Assembly (NCBI GenBank): GCA_964581105.1
Contig: CAZOMB010000032.1
Span: 1 to 6,939, forward strand
From: UBA10161 sp964581105
GTDB lineage: Archaea > Micrarchaeota > Micrarchaeia > Anstonellales > Anstonellaceae
Direction of reading: 5' to 3'
DNA length: 6,939 nt
Position numbers and translations under genes: made by a program. This document shows positions 1 through 5,632 of the stretch, one piece after another. The first letter of the stretch is position 1, and each line of letters starts with the position of its first letter. The notes below the pieces were generated by a model. That model ran no database searches, was not told the origin of the DNA, and was given only the letters and a program-made list of their open reading frames with translations.

Positions 1-39
1 AATGCAGGGGGAGGGATTTTTGGGCAAGAACCTTTTCCA

Positions 40-58
40 GTTTTTGGTGAAGCTTTTT
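40..58. repeat. 19-nt direct repeat, copy 1
   Basis: GTTTTTGGTGAAGCTTTTT occurs here and again, identically, at 131-149, 91 bases apart. In this copy the CTTTTT end (53-58) can pair with AAAAAG (73-78), extending the 60-63/68-71 hairpin across one G-G mismatch. It can alternatively remain in the loop of the 26-38/71-84 stem, so two mutually exclusive folds are possible. Confidence 0.8.
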
Positions 59-130
59 GCGCCCGAAGGCGGAAAAAGGTTCTTCGAACCCACGAACGGC
101 TGACCGACAGGCTTTTCCCAAGCTCTTTTG

Positions 131-149
131 GTTTTTGGTGAAGCTTTTT
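131..149. repeat. 19-nt direct repeat, copy 2
   Basis: This is an exact copy of the 40-58 sequence. Here its GAAGCTTTTT half (140-149) pairs perfectly with AAAAAGCTTC at 208-217 and closes a junction holding two hairpins. The same module is therefore used as a stem arm in both units of the element. Confidence 0.8.
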
Positions 150-154
150 AGGCA

Positions 155-180
155 TCGCAAAGTTCCGCAGAACTTTGTGA
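155..180 (-). repeat. Perfect hairpin with CGCA/TGCG loop
   Basis: CAAAGTTC (158-165) and GAACTTTG (170-177) are perfectly complementary around a 4-base loop, and the stem extends to 155-157/178-180 with one G-T pair. On the minus strand the loop is TGCG closed by C-G, a canonical UNCG tetraloop arrangement. On the plus strand the loop is CGCA, which has no special stability. It could act as RNA structure in a minus-strand transcript. Confidence 0.6.
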
Positions 181-181
181 G

Positions 182-201
182 GTGATGCTCGCAAGCATCG
201 C
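182..201 (-). repeat. Second hairpin with the same CGCA/TGCG loop
   Basis: GATGCT (184-189) pairs with AGCATC (194-199) around the same 4-base loop as the neighbouring hairpin, and extends by one G-T and one G-C pair. On the minus strand the loop is TGCG with a U-A closing pair. Its stem sequence is unrelated to that of 155-180, so the shared loop is not explained by simple duplication of the hairpin. Confidence 0.5.
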
Positions 202-206
202 ATCCC

Positions 207-212
207 AAAAAA
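207..212 (-). terminator. Possible oligo-T terminator of the minus-strand operon
   Basis: On the minus strand this is a run of six T about 80 bases after the last operon stop codon (294-296). Archaeal polymerases often stop at short oligo-T tracts without needing a hairpin. A weaker TTTT lies nearer, at 286-289. If termination occurs here, most of the UNCG hairpins would lie beyond the transcript end. This is a weak call based on composition alone. Confidence 0.25.
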
Positions 213-293
213 GCTTCTCTGAAGCCTGCGCCTTTGACCATGCTTGGCTACCCCTGCATGCGGCACAAATAAGGGATAATCACTTTAAAACCC

Positions 294-1508
294 CTAAGCC
301 CTGAAGGCCTCAACAGGAAGCATCTTGGCAGCGCGCCTTGCAGGGAAATAACCTGAGCCAATGCCAACAAAAACAGCAAAAACTATGCCAAATACTGCGA
401 TGCCAATATCTATTCTTGCAGGCATTCCAAACAGGCTGACAAGATAAACTATGAAAAGCCCAAGCAAAGTGCCTATCACCCCGCCTATGCCTCCAATGGT
501 TCCGCTTTCAAAAAGGAAAATATTCTGGATGTCATGCTGGTTTGCGCCAACCGCTTTCAGTATCCCTATCTCCTTTGTCCTTTCAACAACACTGGTATAC
601 ATGCTTGTTGCGATTGCCAGGCCGCCTACAACAAGGGAAATTGCTGCAACTGCGCCAATGAAAAGAGTAGCAAGGCCAAGAACTGTGCCTATTGCCTCCT
701 GCATTGTCTCAAGTGTAATTACCCCATAATCCCTTTCATCTTCCCTTACCTTGTGCGAATTGTCCATCTCAAGCTCAATCCTTTCAACAACATCGTCCAT
801 GTCTGCCCCTTCCTGCACAGTCATGGCAATATAGCCAACCTCATTTTCAGCCATTGACTCGTCAAATACTTCTCTTGCATCCTCAAAGTGTATGAACACA
901 ACATCATCCATGGCAGCTCCAATGCTTGAGCCGGCAGGCTTAAGCACTCCGACAACCCTGTACTTTGCCCCTCCTATGTAAATGTAGTTGTTTGTCCTTA
1001 CCTGCATGTTCTTGCCAAATGCATCATCAGCAAAGCTTGCGCCAACAACAGCAACCCTTCTGTCAGTGCCCACAAGAAACCTTCCGGATTCAATCTCAAC
1101 TGAAGTGAATTTCTCAAATATTCCTGGCTCAACGCCTTCAATATAGCCTGCCACTTCCTTGTCCTTGAACCGGACTGTGGCCCTGTCCTCAATAAGCCTT
1201 GAAATCTCAGTAATCTCAGGTATTTTCTTCAGCCTTTCAAGGTCTTTTTCAAAAAGCTTGCCAGCAGTCGGGGGAAGGGTCGGGCCAGCTGAGTACATCT
1301 GCTCCATTGTCATTGGCATAACATAAATAACATTATAGCCAAAACCTGAAAGCTCCTCATTAATTTGCGCATTGAATGCTATGCCTATTGTAAGAAGAGA
1401 TACAACTGAGGCTATGCCTATCACAATTCCCAAAATAGTCAGCCATGAGCGAAGCTTCCTGTGCTGCAGGTTTTTGAACGAATATTTTGCTATGTCTGAG
1501 AATTTCAT
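294..1508 (-). CDS. MacB/LolC-type ABC transporter permease, second of a tandem pair
   Basis: This is a four-helix permease of the MacB/FtsX superfamily, 404 residues from the chosen start. Transmembrane helix 1 is at about 22-42 (RSWLTILGIVIGIA motif), followed by a large extracellular MacB_PCD-like domain (about 45-270) and three C-terminal helices (about 273-300, 332-360, 366-387). The cytoplasmic segment at about 309-335 (ERTKEIGILKAVGANQHDI) is the conserved loop that contacts the ATPase in this family. The longest open frame begins at 1517, but an ATG at 1508 is preferred: GAGGT (1518-1522) abuts the first ATG and lies 9 bases from the second, and the 1508 start aligns residue for residue with the upstream paralogue. 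That leaves one base between the genes. It probably forms a heterodimer with that paralogue and works with the ATPase at 4265-4957. The substrate is unknown. These permeases couple ATP hydrolysis to extracellular motion rather than forming a classical import channel. Confidence 0.9.
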   Translation of the reverse strand: MKFSDIAKYSFKNLQHRKLRSWLTILGIVIGIASVVSLLTIGIAFNAQINEELSGFGYNVIYVMPMTMEQMYSAGPTLPPTAGKLFEKDLERLKKIPEITEISRLIEDRATVRFKDKEVAGYIEGVEPGIFEKFTSVEIESGRFLVGTDRRVAVVGASFADDAFGKNMQVRTNNYIYIGGAKYRVVGVLKPAGSSIGAAMDDVVFIHFEDAREVFDESMAENEVGYIAMTVQEGADMDDVVERIELEMDNSHKVREDERDYGVITLETMQEAIGTVLGLATLFIGAVAAISLVVGGLAIATSMYTSVVERTKEIGILKAVGANQHDIQNIFLFESGTIGGIGGVIGTLLGLFIVYLVSLFGMPARIDIGIAVFGIVFAVFVGIGSGYFPARRAAKMLPVEAFRA

Positions 1509-1509
1509 A

Positions 1510-2736
1510 TCACTCATACCTCAATGATTCAACTGGTGACATTGCTGCTGCCCTTTTTGCAGGGAAATAGCCTGAAAGCATGCCAACAATAAAAGCAAAT
1601 GCAATGCCAAAAAATGCAATTCCGATATCTATCCTTGCAGGAAGGCCTGCAAGGCTTCCAATGAGTACAATTAGGATTCCTATCACAGTGCCTGCAATCC
1701 CTCCAACCCCTCCAACCAATCCGCTTTCAAAAAGGAAAATATTCAATATATCATGCTGGTTTGCGCCAACTGCCTTCAATACCCCGATTTCATGCGTGCG
1801 CTCCATTACGCTTGTGAACATGCTGTTTGCAATTGCAAGCCCGCCCACCAAAAGGGAAATAGAGGCTATTGCTGCAAGGAAAACTGTAACAATCCCCAAG
1901 ACCTCACCAATTGATTCCTGGACTTTGCTTGGGTTTACAACTGAATAATCCCTTTCATCCTCCTTTACCTTGTGCGAGGCATCAAGCTCAAGCTCAACCC
2001 TTTCAACAACAGCATCAGCATCAGCGCCGTCCTGCATGAGCGCGGCAATTGCAGCAACCTCGTTTTCTGCCATTATGTCTACAAACATCTGCCTTGCATC
2101 CTCAAAATGCACAAATATGCCTGTGTCAAGCCTTGCAGAGGGGCCAAAGCCTGTGCCTGCCTTTTCAATCAGGCCTACTACCCTGTACTTTGCGCCGTTT
2201 ATTATGAGGTAGCTGTTCACCCCTACTTGATCATCATCCCCAAATGTTTCCTCTGCAATTGTAGTGCCTATTACCACAACATGCCGGTCATCATCATCAA
2301 GCATTCTCCCCTGCCCAATGCCAACAGGGCTTATTTTTTCAAATACCCCTGGCTCAATGCCAGTGACAGTTGCAGTTATTTCATTGTCCCTAAAGCCCAC
2401 AGATGCCCTGCCGTACATTATCCTGGTTATGTCAGTAATTTCAGGTATTTTTTTCAGCCTGTCAACATCTTTTTGGTAAAGCTTTCCTGAGCTTAGCCCC
2501 ATTTCAGGCGCAAACGCAGCTGCTCCTGACGCGCCTGCGGTTGGCGTTATGAACAGGACATTTGCGCTCAGCGTTGAAAGCTGCTCGCGTATTGCCTCAT
2601 TAAACCCCTGGCCGATTGTAAGCAAAGAAACAACTGCAGCTATGCCTATTACAATTCCAAGGATAGTGAGCCATGAGCGCATTTGCCTGTGCCTAAGGCT
2701 CACCATTGAGTATGTTACTATGCTGGCAAGCTTCAT
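1510..2736 (-). CDS. MacB/LolC-type ABC transporter permease, first of a tandem pair
   Basis: This 408-residue protein is clearly paralogous to the next gene, with roughly 55-60% identity judged by eye and near-identical membrane and coupling segments. Helix 1 is at about 22-42, the extracellular MacB_PCD-like domain at about 45-275, and three helices at about 276-303, 334-362 and 369-390. The coupling loop has the same KAVGANQHDI core as its partner. The ATG at 2736 is supported by AAGGGG at 2744-2749, seven bases upstream. The extracellular domain differs from the partner by acidic clusters: D147-D150 and D167-D169 replace a neutral or basic stretch. The gap after the Ig-like protein gene is 36 bases. 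Two different permeases plus one separate ATPase recall LolC, LolE and LolD in bacteria. That is an analogy of architecture, not evidence of lipoprotein transport. The substrate cannot be inferred. Confidence 0.9.
   Translation of the reverse strand: MKLASIVTYSMVSLRHRQMRSWLTILGIVIGIAAVVSLLTIGQGFNEAIREQLSTLSANVLFITPTAGASGAAAFAPEMGLSSGKLYQKDVDRLKKIPEITDITRIMYGRASVGFRDNEITATVTGIEPGVFEKISPVGIGQGRMLDDDDRHVVVIGTTIAEETFGDDDQVGVNSYLIINGAKYRVVGLIEKAGTGFGPSARLDTGIFVHFEDARQMFVDIMAENEVAAIAALMQDGADADAVVERVELELDASHKVKEDERDYSVVNPSKVQESIGEVLGIVTVFLAAIASISLLVGGLAIANSMFTSVMERTHEIGVLKAVGANQHDILNIFLFESGLVGGVGGIAGTVIGILIVLIGSLAGLPARIDIGIAFFGIAFAFIVGMLSGYFPAKRAAAMSPVESLRYE
1518..1522 (-). promoter_or_regulatory. 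Shine-Dalgarno that decides the start of the downstream permease
   Basis: On the minus strand GAGGT overlaps the last codons of the upstream permease. It directly touches the ATG at 1517 (no spacer) but is 9 bases from the ATG at 1508. Only the latter is a workable spacing, and it matches the paralogue's N-terminus. Confidence 0.7.
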
Positions 2737-2743
2737 GGAATAA

Positions 2744-2749
2744 CCCCTT
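2744..2749 (-). promoter_or_regulatory. Shine-Dalgarno of the first permease
   Basis: AAGGGG on the minus strand lies seven bases before the ATG at 2736. It differs from the GAGGT-type sites used by the other genes, so initiation may be somewhat weaker. Confidence 0.5.
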
Positions 2750-2772
2750 TGCAGCCTTGGCCAGAAGCGCAG

Positions 2773-4260
2773 TTACTTTTTTGCTTTTTCCTTGCGCTTC
2801 CTGTACCACCAGTAGCCTCCTGCAGCAACGACTATGATGAGCAGGAACAGGAAGGTGTTGTCACCCTCGCCACCAGCCCCAGCAGCTTCTGCAGACATGA
2901 TGTTCAGGTATATGACATTCTTTTTGTCAACCCATACGCCTGACTGGTCCTTGTACCTGACATTTACTGTTACTGGGTGGGAGCTAGGCTCAATTGCATT
3001 AAGCCTGACCTTGTACTGCACAGTTGAAAAGTCATCAGACTCAAGCCCGCCAATGTACTGGGACCTTTGTGCATTGAATATTTCAAATGCATCATTGTCC
3101 TCAAGTGACACTTCCACGTTCTGTATCTTGTATGAGCCCACATTTGAAACAAGGATGGCTAAAGTGTGCTCGCCTCCTGAAATAATCGGGGTCGGCTTTG
3201 CGTCAATGAATATTGCTGCGTCAGCATCAGAGTTGACCACAATGGGTACAGTTGTGCTTTCCTCTTTTTCAACATCATCCTCAACCCACTTGAGTGTCAG
3301 CTCAGTGCTCCTTACTCCTGGCTCTGCATCAACAAAAACCAGTACTGAGATTTCCTTTTCTTCGCCTGCAGCAAAATCACCAAGCTTTATCTGCTTTGAC
3401 TCTTTTGCCTTTATCTCTTCGTCCTCAACATATACTTCAAAGTCCTCAAGCGCCCTGCCTGTATTTTTCACCTTGAGCAAAAGAAAATTATCCTGCGAAG
3501 TCACTATTGGCCCATCCTGCGTGAATACCACATCTGCCTTTTCCTTTTTCACGGCAATTGCAAGCTTTTTTGTCTCATTCACGCTTGAGCCGCCTTCCTC
3601 TTGGTAACTGAGCACAAATGGTATGCTGCTGACTCCCTCATCAACATTCCTTGAGTCAATCTGCGCACTGACAGCAGCTGATTCTGAGCCCTCAATATCT
3701 CCAACATAAACCTGTGTTGTGCCTATGAAAGAAAAGTTGCTGTCATCTGTCAGCTTTAGTATTACCCTGTTTGCATCTCCTCCATTGTTTGTTATTGTCA
3801 AATTCAAAGTATCAGTGCTGAGTATTGTCTGCTTGTCAGAGCCCATTGTAAGGATTGGCGGGTTGACAACTGTGATAATCGCATTCACTGTCTTCAGGCC
3901 AGTCTCACCCTTTGCAGAAATGTAAAAGCTTGCTGTTACGACTCCTCCCTTTGCAGTTGGCAGTATTTTGATAGGTATTGAAACAAGGGCAGAGCCGCCG
4001 CTTGATATAGTGCCTACTGAAAACGGGCTTTTTGCCTTGAATTCAACCCCTTCAGAGCCGGAAAAGTATACAGAAACATCCTCAAGAGGGTCAACCGTTG
4101 TAACAGAGCTTGAGGGAAGCACATTGCTTATAGTAAATGTGACTGAGCCCTCTTCCCCTGGTTTCAAAGTTGTTGGGCTCACAGTATATGAGCCAACAGA
4201 TATTGCTGCAGACACCATGCCTGCAAGAACAATCAATGCCAAAATCAACATTTTCCTCAT
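2773..4260 (-). CDS. Secreted, membrane-anchored Ig-like repeat protein (COG1361/CARDB-like)
   Basis: The ATG at 4260 gives 495 residues and places a signal peptide exactly at the N-terminus (MRK, hydrophobic core 4-16, VSA cleavage near 18). The longer frame from 4287 would add nine residues before the signal and overlap the ATPase gene. The body looks like four Ig-like beta-sandwich domains, approximately 22-130, 132-238, 240-345 and 347-455, with recurrent patterns such as LKPGEEGSVTFTISNV and ISGGEHTLAILVSNVG typical of CARDB/NEW3/COG1361 proteins. A Gly/Ala-rich linker leads to one transmembrane helix (about 469-486) and a basic tail (RKRKEKAKK), giving an outside body with its C-terminus inside. 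No cysteine is present. Located between the ATPase and the permeases, it is probably an extracellular partner of the transporter, perhaps binding the substrate or bridging to the S-layer in the role MacA plays in bacteria. That role is inference. It could instead be an independent surface protein. Confidence 0.85.
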   Translation of the reverse strand: MRKMLILALIVLAGMVSAAISVGSYTVSPTTLKPGEEGSVTFTISNVLPSSSVTTVDPLEDVSVYFSGSEGVEFKAKSPFSVGTISSGGSALVSIPIKILPTAKGGVVTASFYISAKGETGLKTVNAIITVVNPPILTMGSDKQTILSTDTLNLTITNNGGDANRVILKLTDDSNFSFIGTTQVYVGDIEGSESAAVSAQIDSRNVDEGVSSIPFVLSYQEEGGSSVNETKKLAIAVKKEKADVVFTQDGPIVTSQDNFLLLKVKNTGRALEDFEVYVEDEEIKAKESKQIKLGDFAAGEEKEISVLVFVDAEPGVRSTELTLKWVEDDVEKEESTTVPIVVNSDADAAIFIDAKPTPIISGGEHTLAILVSNVGSYKIQNVEVSLEDNDAFEIFNAQRSQYIGGLESDDFSTVQYKVRLNAIEPSSHPVTVNVRYKDQSGVWVDKKNVIYLNIMSAEAAGAGGEGDNTFLFLLIIVVAAGGYWWYRKRKEKAKK

Positions 4261-4264
4261 ATTC

Positions 4265-4271
4265 TCACCTC
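4265..4271 (-). promoter_or_regulatory. Shine-Dalgarno within the end of the ATPase gene
   Basis: GAGGTGA on the minus strand includes the TGA stop of the ATPase (4265-4267) and lies four bases before the ATG at 4260. The arrangement supports translational coupling and fixes 4260, rather than 4287, as the start of the Ig-like protein. Confidence 0.75.
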
Positions 4272-4957
4272 GCAATTTTACCGTCAACTATCCTTATTGT
4301 CCTGTCAGTTATCTTGGTAATCCTCTTGTCATGCGTGACTATCATCAAAGTTTTCCCCTTTTTATGAAATTCCCTGAACATGTTAAGAACATCATTTCCT
4401 GTTTTTGTGTCCAAATTGCCAGTTGGCTCGTCAGCAAGTATTATCTCGGGGTCATTGATAAGCGCCCTTGCAATTGCAGCCCGCTGCCTTTGGCCTCCTG
4501 ACAGCTGGTTTGGGTAATGGTGCGAACGCTCCTTCATGTCTATTTCCTCAAGTATTTTCATTGCCTTTTTCTTTGCCTCTTCCTCATCTTCCTCATATAT
4601 TATTGCAGGCAATGCCACATTCTCAAGCACAGTAAGGCTTGGAATCAAATTGAACATCTGGAATATGAATCCTATCTTCTTTCCCCTCAAGTAAGCAATG
4701 TCCTGACCCTTCATCAGGGTGGTGTCCATTCCATCAAGCAAAATTTTCCCTTTTGTTGGCCTGTCCAAAAGCCCAAGCATGTGAAGCAGGGTCGATTTTC
4801 CGCTGCCAGACGGGCCAAGTATGCTGATAAAGTCATTGCTGCATATTTTAAGGTCAACATTGTCCAGGGCATATACCTTTTCCTCCCCGTTCACATAAAT
4901 CTTGTAAAGCCCAGCAAGCTTCATTATTTCCTTTTTCTTTTTTGCCATAAATATCAC
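4265..4957 (-). CDS. ABC transporter ATP-binding protein, LolD/MacB family
   Basis: This 230-residue stand-alone nucleotide-binding subunit provides ATP hydrolysis for the two permeases. All motifs are intact (numbering from the GTG at 4957): Walker A GPSGSGKST 48-56, Q-loop Q100, signature LSGGQ 152-156, Walker B IILADEP 172-178 with catalytic E177, D-loop NLD 181-183, and switch H209. The EPTGNLD sequence after Walker B and the overall length are typical of the LolD/FtsE/MacB exporter branch. The start is ambiguous. GTG at 4957 overlaps the regulator's stop by four bases (GTGA) with GAGG only four bases upstream; ATG at 4948 leaves a five-base gap but a 13-base spacing. Either gives an intact domain, the shorter one beginning with a run of lysines. 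It sits second in the operon, between the regulator and the Ig-like protein. Confidence 0.95.
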   Translation of the reverse strand: MIFMAKKKKEIMKLAGLYKIYVNGEEKVYALDNVDLKICSNDFISILGPSGSGKSTLLHMLGLLDRPTKGKILLDGMDTTLMKGQDIAYLRGKKIGFIFQMFNLIPSLTVLENVALPAIIYEEDEEEAKKKAMKILEEIDMKERSHHYPNQLSGGQRQRAAIARALINDPEIILADEPTGNLDTKTGNDVLNMFREFHKKGKTLMIVTHDKRITKITDRTIRIVDGKIAR

Positions 4958-5433
4958 TGTGCCTCTTTTTTCATCATCTGAGCAATTCCCTCATACATTT
5001 TTTCAAATCTCATGACGCTTTTGTAGTATTCCTCAATTATTGCAAGCTTTTTTGTTTCATTTTCAGAAAGCTTTTTTGCCTTGTATTTTGTTATAAGGGC
5101 AGGAAGCTTTTCCTTTGCAAATGCAAATTTCTTTTTCTGAGCCTCCAAAACATGGCTGGTTATGAGCTTTACAAACTCCTTTTCCGTATATGCAAATATC
5201 CTGTTTGTGTGCGGCTTTCTTTTTTTTGTCACAAGCCCCATCTTTTCCAGCAGGTTCACCTTTGTGCTTACTGATGAGGGGCTGTAGCCAGAAAGCCTTG
5301 CAAGCTCTTCAAGCGAGATTTCCTCTGGCTCCATGTAAACAAGAGCAAATATTTCTGCCAATGCCCGGTCCATGCCAGACATCTCGGCCATTTGCTGCAA
5401 AACCCCTACAAAATCCTCCTGCATATGGCTCAT
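4954..5433 (-). CDS. GbsR/MarR-like winged-helix transcriptional regulator
   Basis: This is a 159-residue DNA-binding protein resembling the GbsR family (COG1510, MarR/ArsR-like fold). A winged helix-turn-helix spans about 24-83: helix SLEELARLSG (40-49), recognition helix SPSSVSTKVNLLEKMG (51-66), then a basic wing rich in K, R and H (67-83). The C-terminal half is Lys/Glu-rich and helical, likely the dimerisation coiled coil. The longest frame begins at a GTG (5445), but that codon lies inside the sequence AGGTGGTC (5440-5447), which closely matches a Shine-Dalgarno site six bases before the ATG at 5433, so 5433 is chosen. It is the first gene of the transporter operon and so is probably autoregulated. 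No effector-binding domain is evident. Regulators of this family commonly control adjacent transport genes; control of this operon is inference. Confidence 0.8.
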   Translation of the reverse strand: MSHMQEDFVGVLQQMAEMSGMDRALAEIFALVYMEPEEISLEELARLSGYSPSSVSTKVNLLEKMGLVTKKRKPHTNRIFAYTEKEFVKLITSHVLEAQKKKFAFAKEKLPALITKYKAKKLSENETKKLAIIEEYYKSVMRFEKMYEGIAQMMKKEAQ

Positions 5434-5439
5434 TTTTTT

Positions 5440-5447
5440 GACCACCT
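5440..5447 (-). promoter_or_regulatory. Shine-Dalgarno of the regulator gene
   Basis: AGGTGGTC on the minus strand matches the consensus AGGTGATC in seven of eight bases and is followed by six A and then ATG (5433). It contains the competing GTG start, which argues against that start being used. Confidence 0.7.
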
Positions 5448-5490
5448 TCTGCTTATTCTGAACTTTCAGGATATTCTAAAAGACTAAAAA

Positions 5491-5498
5491 TATATAAA
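5491..5498 (-). promoter_or_regulatory. TATA box of the transporter operon
   Basis: TTTATATA on the minus strand, followed by a T-rich tract, fits an archaeal TATA box. Transcription would be expected to start about 25 bases further on, near 5465-5470, leaving a leader of roughly 35 bases that contains the Shine-Dalgarno at 5440-5447. The region just upstream is the palindrome at 5499-5508. Confidence 0.6.
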
Positions 5499-5508
5499 TG
5501 CATATGCA
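5499..5508. promoter_or_regulatory. Perfect palindrome beside the operon TATA box, candidate operator
   Basis: TGCATATGCA is a perfect 10-base palindrome directly abutting the TATA box, where TFB would contact DNA. Binding of a dimeric regulator there would block initiation. An eight-base partial copy, TGCATATG, occurs at 5420-5427 in the first codons of the regulator gene. Operator function is inferred from position only. Confidence 0.35.
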
Positions 5509-5577
5509 ATTTCGCAAAACTCCGTTATAATTAACAGCTCCCTCTTACACAAATCTCCCCCACATTTTCCACAAACC

Positions 5578-5585
5578 TTTTTATA
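5578..5585 (+). promoter_or_regulatory. TATA box of the beta-helix protein gene
   Basis: TTTTTATA preceded by ACAAACC resembles an archaeal BRE/TATA element. The expected transcription start is near 5605-5612, giving a short leader that holds the GAGGTGGT Shine-Dalgarno at 5621-5628 before the TTG at 5633. Confidence 0.55.
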
Positions 5586-5620
5586 CTCAGGGTTCGTTTC
5601 CTAATACCAATGATACTAAT

Positions 5621-5628
5621 GAGGTGGT
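5621..5628 (+). promoter_or_regulatory. Shine-Dalgarno selecting the TTG start
   Basis: GAGGTGGT ends four bases before TTG (5633-5635). An in-frame GTG at 5624 lies within this site and so cannot use it. The ATG codons at 5610 and 5619 are in another frame that stops at 5640-5642. Confidence 0.65.
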
Positions 5629-5632
5629 TCTC

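Larger units (their letters stand above)
2..259 (-). other. Nested inverted-repeat element, possible structured RNA or dispersed repeat
   Basis: No gene is supported in the first 293 bases, but the DNA is full of nested complementarity. The outermost pair is ATGCAGGGG (2-10) with CCCCTGCAT (251-259). Inside lie two units. Unit 1 is closed by 26-38 with 71-84 (13 pairs, one bulged A). Unit 2 is closed by 108-114 with 222-228, then by 140-149 with 208-217 (10 perfect pairs). Unit 2 encloses two hairpins at 155-180 and 182-201. Read on the minus strand, the loops are TTCG (64-67), TGCG (166-169) and TGCG (190-193), all of the UNCG tetraloop class, which suggests that the minus strand is the functional RNA strand. 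This is the same strand as the operon that ends at 294, so the element would sit in its 3' trailer or be a separate unit. No known RNA family was recognised. A MITE-like or dispersed intergenic repeat is the main alternative. The pairings are read directly; any function is inference. Confidence 0.5.

Noticed and set aside
2..103. 33-codon plus-strand ORF (ATG at 2, TGA at 101-103)
   Set aside because: It lies entirely within the inverted-repeat element, has no visible upstream context and resembles no family I know. It could be the tail of a gene outside the window, but the sequence gives no support.
1..293. CRISPR array or tRNA in the repeat-rich left end
   Set aside because: The direct repeat has only two copies with unequal surroundings. 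The foldable region lacks tRNA landmarks such as a GTTCRA T-loop at the right distance and an anticodon arm.
451..2743. Several plus-strand ORFs of 60-170 codons across the permeases
   Set aside because: They are mirror frames of the two permease genes, and similar ones recur in both paralogues because the permeases are alike. None shows a domain.
2834..3607. 257-codon plus-strand ORF
   Set aside because: It is antisense to the Ig-like protein gene. Its Ser/Phe/Thr-rich translation is what the reverse of Glu-, Lys- and Ser-rich codons gives, and it has no Shine-Dalgarno or domain pattern.
3968..4981. Plus-strand ORFs of 154-177 codons over the signal-peptide region and ATPase
   Set aside because: They are antisense to intact, motif-complete genes and their translations show no recognisable features.
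5524..5535. GTTATAATTAAC as a further operator or TATA element
   Set aside because: Only the outer four bases are symmetric, and the distance to either start codon does not fit better than the TATA boxes already assigned.
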